The notes: generated by a model from the sequence alone, not told the origin. A stretch of DNA of 64,000 bases from Terrisporobacter glycolicus ATCC 14880 = DSM 1288 (GCF_036812735.1 NZ_CP117523.1:2604001-2668000); one strand, 5' to 3'; shown: positions 44,192 through 54,226, counted from the stretch's first letter. Made by a program: numbers and translations.

Positions 44192-45058
44192 TTATAAAAA
44201 TTTTTCTTTAAATCCTTTACCCTTAACTTCATTTATATCATTAACTGAAATAAAAGCCCTATCATCGTATTTTAATGCTATTTCTTTTATTTTTGGAATT
44301 TCCCTAGATAAAACTACACAATAAATAATTTTTTTCTTTTCATGAGTATATCCACCTTCTGCATTTAAAAATGTAACTCCTCTAACTAAATTATCCATAA
44401 TTTCAGCTGCTATAGGTTCTGAATTATTAGAAAATACCATGACTGCTTTTTCATCATTTAGAGCATCTTTTATATAATTCATAACTTGAGCATTTATAAA
44501 CATTGAAATCAAAGTATATAAAGCTAAATTTGCTCCAAATAATAAAGAACTTACAGATACAATGGCTAAATTTGTTCCGAAACTAGTAGTTTTCATCGCA
44601 ATATTTAATTTATTCTTTAGTATCGCGCCTAGTATATCTGTACCTCCAAGAGACGATTTTGTTCTAAATACTAATCCATTACCTATCCCACATAATATTC
44701 CACCATACACACTTTGTAGTAGTATATCATCAATTGGAATAATATTTCCTATATTTTGTGTTATACCAATAATTACAGAAAAAAGTATCATATTTATTAG
44801 ACTCGTAATTAAAAAATCTTTTTCTAAAAATATAAACCCTAGAATAAAAATAGGTACATTAATAAGAAACGTAATCAATCCAACATTTATATTAGATAAG
44901 TAATTAATTGCTGTTGATACACCAGCTACTCCTCCACTTAACAAATGTGCCTGTCTTAAGAAACCATTTACTCCAATGGACATAATCGTAATACCCACTA
45001 TTATTATTGAGTACCTTACATAAATATTGTCATGCTCCATTGTATTAACCTTACTCAT
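44192..45058 (-). CDS. YitT-family membrane protein
   Basis: About 288 residues from the ATG at 45058, 6 nt after GGAGGG; the upstream ATG would read through that signal. Five or six membrane helices of the YitT/DUF161 core (GVNGFLRQAHLLSGGVAGVSTA; TDILGAILKNKLN) are followed by a soluble DUF2179 domain (GVTFLNAEGGYTHEKKKIIYCVV). The family is widespread in Firmicutes with no agreed transport substrate. Monocistronic. Confidence 0.9.
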   Translation of the reverse strand: MSKVNTMEHDNIYVRYSIIIVGITIMSIGVNGFLRQAHLLSGGVAGVSTAINYLSNINVGLITFLINVPIFILGFIFLEKDFLITSLINMILFSVIIGITQNIGNIIPIDDILLQSVYGGILCGIGNGLVFRTKSSLGGTDILGAILKNKLNIAMKTTSFGTNLAIVSVSSLLFGANLALYTLISMFINAQVMNYIKDALNDEKAVMVFSNNSEPIAAEIMDNLVRGVTFLNAEGGYTHEKKKIIYCVVLSREIPKIKEIALKYDDRAFISVNDINEVKGKGFKEKFL

Positions 45059-45226
45059 AAAACACCCTCCAAATAAATAAAACAAATTGTAACTAACGTT
45101 TTTCTTGTTTTTTACATTACTATATTATCATATTTCTTACAACTATGCATGATTTATTTCATTTTTTTTTCAAAGGGAAATTTTGCTTTCAATCAATTTT
45201 TCTTCCAAATCCTTCATTTTCTATAT

Positions 45227-46180
45227 TTATTTCGTAAATCCATGTATAATTATTTTTCCACTTTTATCAATGTAATTATTTTTACTTTCATTAATTTGAG
45301 CATATCCTTCTAGAAAATCAGATATTGATTTGTAAACAGGTTTAATTACCATTTCTCCTTCCTTATTGATAAAACCCCAATGCCCCTGTGAGAAATGTCC
45401 TTTTTTTACATTGACCCTTGCCAATCCTTCGTTAAAACTACATGCATAATCAAATTTTGTGTCAATAACTAATTTTCCACTTTTATCTATATACCCCCAT
45501 TTATTATTAATGCATACAGGTGCCAAATCTTCTTTAAACCCTTTTGCTTTATCATATAAATAATTAATTACTAACTTCCCATTCTCATCTATATAACCCC
45601 ATTTATTTTCTTTTCTAACACTAGCTAAATTTTGAGAAAAGTCAGAGCCCATAATAAAATCCCCATCTATTATTATATTTCCACTTTTATCTATATATCC
45701 GTATCTATTTTTAATTTCTACTAAAGCCCTTTCATCATAAAAGTTATTTACATAAGAAAAAACAGGATCTATAACCATCTCTCCTTGATTATTTATAAAT
45801 CCCCACTTTTTATTTAATCTAACTCCACAAAGCCCTTCATTAAAATTTAAAGCTGCTCTATATAAAGGTTTTATCTCTTGTTCTAAATTCACATTAAAAA
45901 ATCCATACTTACCATCTATTCTAACTTTTGATAATCCTTCACAAAACTGATTTGCACTTTCAAGTTGCAAAAAGAAATTTACAACTCCTTTGTTATCTAT
46001 ATATCCAAAAACCCACTTTGTATTATTCCTTATTTTTTTTATATAAGTAACAATGCAGTAGCCTTCTTTAAACCTACTAGAAACATAATTGTATTTTGGC
46101 TTAATAGCCATATTATACTCGCTATCAATAAATCCATACTTACCATCTCTTAGTATTGGCAAAATCAACTCCCTACTCAT
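45227..46180 (-). CDS. WG-repeat protein
   Basis: A 317-residue protein made almost entirely of about 8-9 WG (KWGFI/KYGYID) repeats, for example KWGFINNQGEMVIDPVF and KWGYIDKSGKLVIDTKF. Each probably forms a small beta hairpin unit. No signal peptide or catalytic motif. WG proteins often act as binding scaffolds. It lies between the YitT gene and a membrane TPR protein gene, in the same direction. Confidence 0.88.
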   Translation of the reverse strand: MSRELILPILRDGKYGFIDSEYNMAIKPKYNYVSSRFKEGYCIVTYIKKIRNNTKWVFGYIDNKGVVNFFLQLESANQFCEGLSKVRIDGKYGFFNVNLEQEIKPLYRAALNFNEGLCGVRLNKKWGFINNQGEMVIDPVFSYVNNFYDERALVEIKNRYGYIDKSGNIIIDGDFIMGSDFSQNLASVRKENKWGYIDENGKLVINYLYDKAKGFKEDLAPVCINNKWGYIDKSGKLVIDTKFDYACSFNEGLARVNVKKGHFSQGHWGFINKEGEMVIKPVYKSISDFLEGYAQINESKNNYIDKSGKIIIHGFTK

Positions 46181-46263
46181 CTAATCTCTCCTAAAAATAA
46201 TAATCTTTCTATATCTTATTATTTTTTCAACTTACATATACTAAAATAAAATTTCTAAACCAA

Positions 46264-46298
46264 TAAAAAAAGATATAGATTAAAATTTCAATCTATAC
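46264..46298 (-). terminator. Intrinsic terminator after the TPR protein gene
   Basis: Arms GATATAGATT and AATCTATAC (one bulge) followed by seven U on the minus strand, close to the TPR gene stop. Confidence 0.7.
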
Positions 46299-46312
46299 CT
46301 TTCTACATCTTA

Positions 46313-47743
46313 TTATTTTTTTAAAATATCTTTTACTTTTTCCGTCACAAGATAACTACTATCTGGGTCTTCATGTCTTAAAGAATAGAAGCTATCTTTT
46401 GCTTTTTGCAATTGGTCATTTTCATAATATAATATTCCCATTCTATAATAAGAATCATCGAAATATTCATAAGATTTAGGAAATGTATTAACATATCTTT
46501 GATAATAAGAAATAGCTTCATTATCTTTGTTTAATTTTTCATAGCATAAACCTGACTGATAAATAGATGCTGCTTTAAGAGTACCACTTTTACTGTTTTC
46601 AATTGCCAATTTAAAGTATCTTAAAGCGTTTTTATAATCTCCAGATTTTTCATATGAAATCCCCTTCATAAATAAAGCTTCTTCACCTTGCTTTATTAAT
46701 TTAGCATCTTCGGCCTTTTGTTTTGCATCATCTAGTTCACTATTTGTTTTATCTAAATCTTCTTCTTTTTTAGAGATTTCACTTTCTTTCTTTTCCAATT
46801 CCTTATCCTTAGCACTTAACTCATTTTCTTTTTCAGAAATAGCCTCCTGCTTTTTACTTAATTCATCGTGCATCTTGTCTAATCTATTTTTACTGTATAT
46901 TGCTGTGGCTCCTATAACTACTATTAATAATCCAACTATAATATAAGCCATATTTTTCTTTTTACTCAGTATATTTTTATGTTCTTTTAATTTTTCGATT
47001 TGTTTATTTTCTTTTTTAGCTACAGACACAGAAAACTCTTCTTCATTTATAGGATCATGGTCCTTATCAAATAAGTGATTATCCGCATCTACAAATCTAA
47101 GTCTATCTAATAACTCTTCCTTTTCTTTAATCTTACCCATTTTCTCATATAATAATATTAATATTATATATGGTTCAATAAGTTCAGGATCTTCTAATAT
47201 TAAAGAGTCAAATATTTCCATAGATTCTTCATTCATTTCTTCATTGATAAATCTAATAGAGTGATTATATCTTTCTAAGAAAACCTTAAATTTTCTTGAA
47301 GACAATTTGTCTACATACTTTCTTGATAATTCATTATTTCCATAGCATTGAGCTGTATAAAAACTTTCAAAAGCTTTTGCAAAGTCACATTTCAATAATT
47401 TTAAAAGGCCTCTTAAATTTAAAATATCTTCATCTTTAGGGTTAAGTTGTAACGCCTCATCAACTAATCTAATAGCTGTTGTTATATAGCTTTTTTGTGC
47501 TAATTCTAGTGCATTATTATACTTATTATAAGACTCTAGTTTTATTTCCTTTGGTAATACATTTGTATGTGCTTTTAACTCCTGCTGTAAATTAAGTATT
47601 GTTTCATCTTTATAGTTTGAAGTAACATAAGACTGTTTTAATGCCTTTAAAGTTTCATTATTTTCATCTTCATCTATCTCAAAGAAAGTAAAGTCACTAT
47701 TTTTTTCTTCAATTAAATCTATATTTAGAATTTTTCTAGGCAT
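46313..47743 (-). CDS. Membrane TPR protein with a coiled coil
   Basis: A 476-residue protein with an N-terminal cytoplasmic TPR region (~80-215: ALQLNPKDEDILNLRGLLKL), one membrane helix near 270-287 (AYIIVGLLIVVIGATAIY), a long Glu/Lys coiled coil (~290-350) and C-terminal TPR repeats (~360-476: KSGDYKNALRYFKLAIENS). It probably assembles complexes at the membrane. Start doubt: no ribosome binding site precedes ATG 47743, yet the frame stays open back to a strong GGGAGGAG about 50 nt upstream, where only ATT codons could initiate (near 47782), giving a longer N-terminus beginning ILGEEIRIDIDN. Confidence 0.8.
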   Translation of the reverse strand: MPRKILNIDLIEEKNSDFTFFEIDEDENNETLKALKQSYVTSNYKDETILNLQQELKAHTNVLPKEIKLESYNKYNNALELAQKSYITTAIRLVDEALQLNPKDEDILNLRGLLKLLKCDFAKAFESFYTAQCYGNNELSRKYVDKLSSRKFKVFLERYNHSIRFINEEMNEESMEIFDSLILEDPELIEPYIILILLYEKMGKIKEKEELLDRLRFVDADNHLFDKDHDPINEEEFSVSVAKKENKQIEKLKEHKNILSKKKNMAYIIVGLLIVVIGATAIYSKNRLDKMHDELSKKQEAISEKENELSAKDKELEKKESEISKKEEDLDKTNSELDDAKQKAEDAKLIKQGEEALFMKGISYEKSGDYKNALRYFKLAIENSKSGTLKAASIYQSGLCYEKLNKDNEAISYYQRYVNTFPKSYEYFDDSYYRMGILYYENDQLQKAKDSFYSLRHEDPDSSYLVTEKVKDILKK

Positions 47744-47903
47744 ATTATCTATGTCTATTCTAATCTCTTCTCCTAAAATTTTAATCTCCTCCCTTACATT
47801 GCATATACTCTAAGATATCATATTTGTTATATTAAGTCAAAAAATTATATATCTACAGATATTTTGTATAATTTTATTTTTAAATATATTGCATATTAAA
47901 AAT

Positions 47904-47930
47904 AAAAAGACCTAGATTAAACTAGGTCCA
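47904..47930 (-). terminator. Intrinsic terminator after the VanW-family gene
   Basis: Arms GACCTAG and CTAGGTC with U on the minus strand, just past the stop. Confidence 0.8.
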
Positions 47931-47934
47931 TAAT

Positions 47935-49431
47935 TTACTCTTTTTCTACAGACATATTGCCTTCCTTTTGGATATTATTGTTACTATCCTTATCATCGTT
48001 GCTATTATTATTTTCTTCTTCACTATTATCTTCATTTTTATTAGAATTGTTGCTAGAGTTATCAGTAGTAGAAGAATTATCCTCTTCCTTCTCAGATGGC
48101 TTTTCCTCTTTTTTCGTTCCTATTGCCACAACCTTTTGTTTAGATGGATAAAAAGAAGATGCTACTTTTTCTTTTTTTACTTCTTTTCCATTCTCATCAT
48201 AATAAATTCTATAAGTTGACACAGTATAAGAATCTCTTCCATGTTCTAGTATTTTTTCTTTTCCTTTTTCCAATGTTGGATCTTTTTCTTCTTTAATTGG
48301 AGGTTTAGTTACTTTATCTATACTTGTGCTAATTTTTATATTTTGTTTTTCTTTATTGTTTCCATAAACCTGACAAGTGATTACTCCATTATTGTAGTAA
48401 TTTTTAATATATACTGGTTGGTCATAATCATTCTTAAACACAAAATCTAATCCACTATCAGATACAACAGCATCTCTACCCTTATCTACGTAACTTGATG
48501 GTATAGAATGATTAGATACTTTCACTATATCAAGGCCTGCATATAAAACTGCATTATACAAAGTTGTAGAAACTTGACATACGCCACCACCTACACCTTG
48601 CACAGCTTCTCCACTAACAATTACTGTTGCATTTTTATATCCATTTTTAACTGTTCTTAATCCTGTATGTTTATTGTAAGAAAATTCTTCTCCTGGCATT
48701 AATAATACACCACTTGTTCTCTCTGTTGCTATTTTAATATTTTCTATCCTACCAGGACTTACATCAGACAATGTTGTTTGATAGCTTCCAAGTAAAGTAT
48801 TTATATCTTTTAAATCTTCTTTTTTAATTTTAGGTTCTACTTTTGTAACAACTAAACTTTCTTCAAATAGTCCTTTTTGCAAAGATTTTTTTAAATTAGC
48901 TATTGTGGAACTAATATCAACTTGTAAACCAGCTTTATCTTGACTAATTTCAATACTATTATCTAAAACATTTAACTTTGCATCTTTCATGCTTACATTA
49001 ACTTCTTCTGATACTTTTTCAAGTTCTGAAGTTACTTTAGCTTCATCACAATCAACAACTACATTTATATAATTTTTAATACCAAAAGTAGATTTTAATG
49101 TATCTATAATATTAACAAAAATATTTTTATCTCTATTAACTTTATAGGCATTATCTATTGTTTTATCTATATCGTAATTAGTATCTATGTCATTATGATT
49201 AATACGCCATATTTTATCATTATATTTAAATGTTATTGTGTCAATTTTGTATTCACTTAATATTTTCTTTTTTGCATCTTCCTTGCTTAAATTTCCTACA
49301 TCAATATTTTTCACATAGGTATTTTTAGCTATTTTGTCATTATTAATTTGCATATAACTAAATCCGAAAGTTAAAATTAAGATACTACTTAGTATAATAA
49401 TAGCTAAATTTATTCCTTTTAAATTTTTCAT
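47935..49431 (-). CDS. VanW-family wall-associated protein with G5 domain
   Basis: A 498-residue membrane-anchored protein: N-terminal helix (residues 7-26), PG_binding_4-like domain (~40-195: NVSMKDAKLNVLDNSIEIS), VanW domain (~225-345: MLPGEEFSYNKHTGLRTVKNGYK, GGVCQVSTTLYNAVLYAGL), a G5 domain (~380-430) and an extended Glu/Asn/Ser-rich tail. VanW proteins are linked to peptidoglycan, but their activity is not firmly known; the name does not imply vancomycin resistance. It is 29 bp downstream of a membrane-anchored protein gene, which itself follows a PP2C phosphatase gene. Confidence 0.9.
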   Translation of the reverse strand: MKNLKGINLAIIILSSILILTFGFSYMQINNDKIAKNTYVKNIDVGNLSKEDAKKKILSEYKIDTITFKYNDKIWRINHNDIDTNYDIDKTIDNAYKVNRDKNIFVNIIDTLKSTFGIKNYINVVVDCDEAKVTSELEKVSEEVNVSMKDAKLNVLDNSIEISQDKAGLQVDISSTIANLKKSLQKGLFEESLVVTKVEPKIKKEDLKDINTLLGSYQTTLSDVSPGRIENIKIATERTSGVLLMPGEEFSYNKHTGLRTVKNGYKNATVIVSGEAVQGVGGGVCQVSTTLYNAVLYAGLDIVKVSNHSIPSSYVDKGRDAVVSDSGLDFVFKNDYDQPVYIKNYYNNGVITCQVYGNNKEKQNIKISTSIDKVTKPPIKEEKDPTLEKGKEKILEHGRDSYTVSTYRIYYDENGKEVKKEKVASSFYPSKQKVVAIGTKKEEKPSEKEEDNSSTTDNSSNNSNKNEDNSEEENNNSNDDKDSNNNIQKEGNMSVEKE

Positions 49432-49460
49432 TATGTGTCTCCTTGTTGTATTACTTATGT

Positions 49461-50855
49461 TTAAACATGTTGTACTTTGTCATTCTCTAAATTATAGACA
49501 GTTTTGTCATAAATATTGATCATATATATTTCTTTAGGTTTAAACCAATTAAACCAACCTGCTTTAACCGTAAAATAGTAATATATATTGCCATTTTGTT
49601 TTATCATATTTTTTACTTCATCATTACTATATTTTTCTTGTTTATCTTCACCTAGCAATTCTATACTATTATAGTCTTTTTCATTTTCTTTTAGTTTGTC
49701 CTCTAATATTGATTTAGCTTCGTCTTTGTTTATAGAGAAAATTATTTGACCACTATCTTCATCTATTTTAAAGTATGCATCGCAATAATTACAATTATAA
49801 TCTTTTTTGTCTGATTTATATGAATAAAGTTTTTTAGTATCAGTATCAATCAACACCTCATTAACTACTTTATCATTTTTCATTACTTCACCATAGTAAT
49901 ATCTTTTTCCATTTACTGTTTGCAAGTAAGATACTACAGATAAATCATCTTTATTTTCATTACTTCTTCTTGATATTAAATTTATAATATCGCTACTTGT
50001 CATAGTATAATTAGAAACGTATTTATTATACTGATCTGTTAGGTCATTTATTTCCTCTTCATCATAGTATGGGCTTAAGTAGCTTAAATATTTTAATGCT
50101 TCCTCATATCTTCCTTCATTTGCTAAGCTTTTCGCTTGATTAATATAATAATCATGCATTACCTTTATACATTCTTTTTTTGCATTTTGTGCCAAAGAAT
50201 AATATTTTTCATCTTCTTTAAGTACTTTATCATACAACTCTATTGCTTCATGATATTTTTTTATAGACTGATTTTTAGTTCCTTCTTTATATATTTTCCT
50301 TGATTCATAAATAGATTCTATATTTTGTTTATACTCATCCAATCCTTCATTAACACCACTTAAAGAAGAAGTTATTTGTAAAAATGAAGATGCTGATTCA
50401 TACGTAATATTTTCTTCTTTATACATTTCATCTACTCTTTTTCCTAAGTCTATTAGATTTTCCGGGTCAATACTTATAGGGTTTAGTACATTTATTATAT
50501 TTACAAGTCCCATGTATTGTTCTTTTGTTACCTGACCATTGATATACATATCTGCATTATTAATAAGCAATGAAGATAACTTCTTAGATACTTTTTTATT
50601 AAATCTACTCATCTTAGAATTAGAAAATTTTTTTTCTACGTCATCATAGTAATTTTCAGCCATAGTATACTGTCTATCTTCTATATATGTAATTAAAGTA
50701 TTAACCTCATTATTTATATTGAAATTATCGCTACTAAAATAAAGAACTATGAGTAAAAGTAATAATGCCAATGCTGAGAATGAAATTCTAACTATATTTC
50801 GTCTATTATCATATATTAAATTAACAATTTTATCATAAAATGCCCTAAAATTCAT
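49461..50855 (-). CDS. Membrane-anchored protein with TPR-like helices
   Basis: A 464-residue protein. A short basic cytoplasmic N-terminus, a membrane helix at about 25-42 (FSALALLLLLIVLYFSS), then a helical extracellular region with TPR-like units (~190-280: IKKYHEAIELYDKVLKEDEKYYSLAQ; EGRYEEALKYLSYLSPYYDEE) and a C-terminal beta-rich domain (NGKRYYYGEVMKND; PEPSY-like in size) that contains a CNYC pair. I do not recognise the family. Between VanW and PP2C genes in one apparent operon; a surface-sensing role is a guess. Confidence 0.7.
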   Translation of the reverse strand: MNFRAFYDKIVNLIYDNRRNIVRISFSALALLLLLIVLYFSSDNFNINNEVNTLITYIEDRQYTMAENYYDDVEKKFSNSKMSRFNKKVSKKLSSLLINNADMYINGQVTKEQYMGLVNIINVLNPISIDPENLIDLGKRVDEMYKEENITYESASSFLQITSSLSGVNEGLDEYKQNIESIYESRKIYKEGTKNQSIKKYHEAIELYDKVLKEDEKYYSLAQNAKKECIKVMHDYYINQAKSLANEGRYEEALKYLSYLSPYYDEEEINDLTDQYNKYVSNYTMTSSDIINLISRRSNENKDDLSVVSYLQTVNGKRYYYGEVMKNDKVVNEVLIDTDTKKLYSYKSDKKDYNCNYCDAYFKIDEDSGQIIFSINKDEAKSILEDKLKENEKDYNSIELLGEDKQEKYSNDEVKNMIKQNGNIYYYFTVKAGWFNWFKPKEIYMINIYDKTVYNLENDKVQHV

Positions 50856-50991
50856 TATTTCTTCCTTTCTTAAATTAATTTTTCCATAAACAAACTTTTA
50901 TTAATTATAACATAAATGTGCATATTTTTCATATTTTCATTCATATTACTAAGAAATCAGCATATCTCCACAATACTTTAAACTTACATAT

Positions 50992-51756
50992 CTATAACAA
51001 AATATTCACAAAAATTATACTTATATCATCTAAGCTTCCACTTTTACTCAAATCACTTAATTCCTTATGATAATTTTTTTCTAATTTTGTTTTTGAAAAT
51101 ATATTTTTATTATACATTATCAACGTACTATCTATATTATTTAACATACTTTTATATGAACTAAAGCTATTTTCAAATCCATCAGAATAGATTATTATAT
51201 TGTTTATATTAATCTCATTAATTACAACTTTATAAATCATTTTATCATAAGCCTTATCCTCCGCTAAACAGTCAACTATATTCTTATTATATGAAGGTAA
51301 AACTTTTTTAAAATTGTCATCTTGCTTAATTATAATATCTCCATCGCCAATCTTTAAATAAATTATATAGTCTTTTTTAATCATTACTCCTAACAATGTA
51401 GTCCCATATATAAAATAGTTGTATTTAAATGCCCTTGGAAGTCTATTTTTAATATCTTGTTCAACTAACACTTTCCATCCATTGCAAATTTCTTTTTGTA
51501 ATATTTTATTATCAAATAAAGTTTTGATTTTGCCAATATCTTCATCTGCATATTTTTTTAAAGTTTCAATAGCCACTTCACACGCAAATTTAGACCCTAA
51601 GTGACTATAAGTAAAAAAGTCACCACTATGACCATCTGCTACAGCACATATCAAGCCATCATTTATATAATCAAATTGCAAATAATCCTGTGATGATTTA
51701 TTCTTAATTATATTTTTATATCCTACCACACTTTTGCTAAAAACTGAAAATTTCAT
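50992..51756 (-). CDS. PP2C-family protein phosphatase
   Basis: About 254 residues from the ATG at 51756, which follows GGGAGG; the earlier start would include it. The metal-dependent phosphatase motifs are visible: NKSSQDYLQF (first Asp), AVADGHSGDFFTYSHLGSKFA (Asp-Gly-His-Gly equivalent, here HSGD), YSDGFENSF and SLDDISIIFVNI near the end. It should dephosphorylate Ser/Thr proteins. No kinase gene is in the window. It heads an operon with the membrane-anchored protein and VanW genes. Confidence 0.88.
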   Translation of the reverse strand: MKFSVFSKSVVGYKNIIKNKSSQDYLQFDYINDGLICAVADGHSGDFFTYSHLGSKFACEVAIETLKKYADEDIGKIKTLFDNKILQKEICNGWKVLVEQDIKNRLPRAFKYNYFIYGTTLLGVMIKKDYIIYLKIGDGDIIIKQDDNFKKVLPSYNKNIVDCLAEDKAYDKMIYKVVINEININNIIIYSDGFENSFSSYKSMLNNIDSTLIMYNKNIFSKTKLEKNYHKELSDLSKSGSLDDISIIFVNILL

Positions 51757-51807
51757 ATTTACCTCCCTAGTCAATTTACTCTTATAAAATAATATGTTTT
51801 AAATATT

Positions 51808-51844
51808 AAAAAACCGCAAATTTATTAAAAATAAATTGCGGTTT
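51808..51844 (-). terminator. Intrinsic terminator after the 115-residue membrane protein gene
   Basis: Arms AAACCGCAAATTTA and TAAATTGCGGTTT around a short A-rich loop. Confidence 0.85.
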
Positions 51845-51860
51845 ATTCAAAGTACATTGA

Positions 51861-52208
51861 CTATGATATTCTTTTTCTCTTTCTGTGAATAGCTCTTTGT
51901 GTTTTTCTATCAGTTTTAGCAGGAACAGTTCTCTTTGATACCTTAATAGGTTTTGCAATAATTTGTTCCCATTTAAACGCACATAATATTAGAGATAAAC
52001 ATACTATAGCTAATCCAGCTAATATTAAATAATAACTAAACCTTATATTTACACCTAGTATTGCGTTAATTATAACTAGTATTAATACTACAGGACAACA
52101 AATTGCCGCCGACTGTACTGTAACCTTTAATATTCTTTCCCCTATTTTTTTTATGTGGTTAAACATATTTATGCATTTTCCTATTAACCTCTTAAATGCT
52201 TTCTTCAT
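51861..52208 (-). CDS. Small membrane protein, hypothetical
   Basis: About 115 residues from the ATG at 52208 after GAGGTGAGGG. A basic N-terminal helix is followed by two hydrophobic segments (SAAICCPVVLILVIINAILG and YYLILAGLAIVCLSLILCAF) and a very basic tail (KTDRKTQRAIHRKRKRIS) that should face the cytoplasm. No family is recognised. Its own transcription unit, divergent from cotE. Confidence 0.6.
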   Translation of the reverse strand: MKKAFKRLIGKCINMFNHIKKIGERILKVTVQSAAICCPVVLILVIINAILGVNIRFSYYLILAGLAIVCLSLILCAFKWEQIIAKPIKVSKRTVPAKTDRKTQRAIHRKRKRIS

Positions 52209-52450
52209 GCCCCTCACCTCAACTTTGTATATATTTATAAAAATAACATTATATCTATAATAATAACAAACTTATACAATATTGGCAATGTTTATAAATT
52301 ATATTGTAGAAAAAAAAGTTATTTTAAAATCTAATGAAATCAGATTATTTGAACATAACCTTTTAATAGTAAATGGCTTAAATTAGTCACAATAAATCTC
52401 AATAATTAATAAAATAAATAGATATATAATTTTTTAAACGAGGTGATTTT

Positions 52451-54226
52451 ATGGCATGTCTTCCAAATTTAGGAGAAAAGGCCCCTAATTTTAAAGCAAA
52501 TACTACCTTTGGGCCTATAGAGCTTTCTGATTATACTGGCAGTTGGTTAGTACTATTTTCTCATCCAGGAGATTTTACTCCTGTATGTACTACTGAGTTT
52601 ATAGCGTTTACAAACTTAGCTCCAGAGTTTGAAAAAAGAAATACTAAATTATTAGGACTTAGTGTTGATAGTAATACTTCTCACTTAGCTTGGGTATACA
52701 ATATTTTACAGATTACAGGAATAACTATACCTTTTCCAATTATCGAAGATCGAGATATGAAAATATCAAAACAATATGGAATGATTTCCGAAGAAATGAG
52801 TTCAACTTCAACTGTAAGAACTGTATTTATAATAGATGACAAGCAAATTCTAAGAACAATACTTTATTATCCTCTTACTACAGGAAGAAATATTCCTGAA
52901 ATACTTAGAATTGTAGATGCATTACAAACTTCTGATAAATGTAAAGTAGCTACTCCAGCTAATTGGCTACCAGGAACTCCCGTTCTACTTCCAACACCTA
53001 AAACTTTTAAAGAGTTGCAAGAAAGAGTTAATAGCTGTAATAAGGAATATAAATGTTTAGATTGGTATATTTGTTTTATTGAAGATGAGTGTAATAAATG
53101 TAAAAAAAGAATAAAATCTTCAAAAAAAGCAATTGAGAAAAATTCAACCTTCATGAGGCCTCCAATAGATGTAGAATTAAAACCTGACACATTAAACCCT
53201 AAATGTCCTGATTTAGCCCCTCTAGTTGGAGAATATGTTCTTGGTAACCCTAAGAATATAGACCCTAGCTTTTTAGACTTTATAATTTATGCCTTTGTAG
53301 AAATTAACTCTAATGGTGAATTAGTTGTTCCAGCACCAACATATCTAAAATCCTTAGTAAAACTAAGAGATACAAATCCAGACCTTCAAGTAATAGCTGC
53401 TATTGGGGGATGGGCAGCAGAGGGATTTTCTGATGCAGCTTCAACACCAGCATCTAGATATGCTTTTGCTAGAAATGTACAAAATCTTATACGTGATTAT
53501 AAATTAGATGGAATAGATATTGACTGGGAATATCCTGGAAGTGGTGCTGCTGGAATTAAATCAAGACCTGAAGATAGAGAAAACTTCACACTTTTATTAA
53601 CAGCCCTAAGAGATGTACTTGGACCTGAAACTTGGATAAGTGTTGCTGGAACTGGTGATTCTGGATATATTAACAGAAGTGCTGAAATAGATAAAATAGC
53701 TCCTTTAATCACTCATTTCAATCTAATGAGTTATGACTTTACTGCAGGGGAAACTGGTCAGAATGCGAAAAATCATCAATCTAACTTATTTGCTTCTGAT
53801 TTCTCTTTACCTGGATATAGTGTGGATAATATGGTAAATAATTTAATTGATGCAGGTATGCCATCAGAAAAAATTCTTCTAGGTATACCTTTTTACGGAC
53901 GATTTGGAGCTACCATAACTAGGTCTTATGATGAACTTAGAAAGTCTTATATAAATAGAAATGGATTTGAATACAGATTTGATAAAGACGCAAAGGTTCC
54001 TTATTTAGTTAAAGATGGCGAGTTTGCCATGTCTTTTGATAATGAAGTATCAATTTTCATTAAATCACAATATGTACGTCAAAATTGTTTAGGTGGAATA
54101 TTTGCTTGGCAGTCAACATTTGATCAGGCTAATATCCTTTTAAGAGCTATGTACGAATCAATAAACAACCCTACAGTCTTTGAGAAAGAACTTCAAGATA
54201 CTTTTGGTCAAATACCTTCTTTATAA
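52451..54226 (+). CDS. cotE: Spore coat peroxiredoxin-chitinase, CotE type
   Basis: A 591-residue bifunctional protein. Residues 1-~215 are a 1-Cys (Prx6-type) peroxiredoxin with the peroxidatic C46 in GDFTPVCTTEF. A cysteine-rich linker (~205-235: CNKEYKCLDWYICFIEDECNKC) leads to a GH18 chitinase domain with catalytic DGIDIDWE (D353, D356, D358, E360) and a late FAWQS segment. This pairing is that of the spore surface protein CotE of Clostridioides difficile, linked there to H2O2 removal and mucus interaction; the present protein appears shorter. AGGTGA precedes the ATG. Single gene with terminator; mother-cell sporulation control is expected but the promoter was not resolved. Confidence 0.93.
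   Translation: MACLPNLGEKAPNFKANTTFGPIELSDYTGSWLVLFSHPGDFTPVCTTEFIAFTNLAPEFEKRNTKLLGLSVDSNTSHLAWVYNILQITGITIPFPIIEDRDMKISKQYGMISEEMSSTSTVRTVFIIDDKQILRTILYYPLTTGRNIPEILRIVDALQTSDKCKVATPANWLPGTPVLLPTPKTFKELQERVNSCNKEYKCLDWYICFIEDECNKCKKRIKSSKKAIEKNSTFMRPPIDVELKPDTLNPKCPDLAPLVGEYVLGNPKNIDPSFLDFIIYAFVEINSNGELVVPAPTYLKSLVKLRDTNPDLQVIAAIGGWAAEGFSDAASTPASRYAFARNVQNLIRDYKLDGIDIDWEYPGSGAAGIKSRPEDRENFTLLLTALRDVLGPETWISVAGTGDSGYINRSAEIDKIAPLITHFNLMSYDFTAGETGQNAKNHQSNLFASDFSLPGYSVDNMVNNLIDAGMPSEKILLGIPFYGRFGATITRSYDELRKSYINRNGFEYRFDKDAKVPYLVKDGEFAMSFDNEVSIFIKSQYVRQNCLGGIFAWQSTFDQANILLRAMYESINNPTVFEKELQDTFGQIPSL

Noticed and set aside
47935-49431. Vancomycin resistance gene
   Set aside because: VanW homology alone does not confer resistance, and no van ligase, dehydrogenase or dipeptidase genes are nearby.
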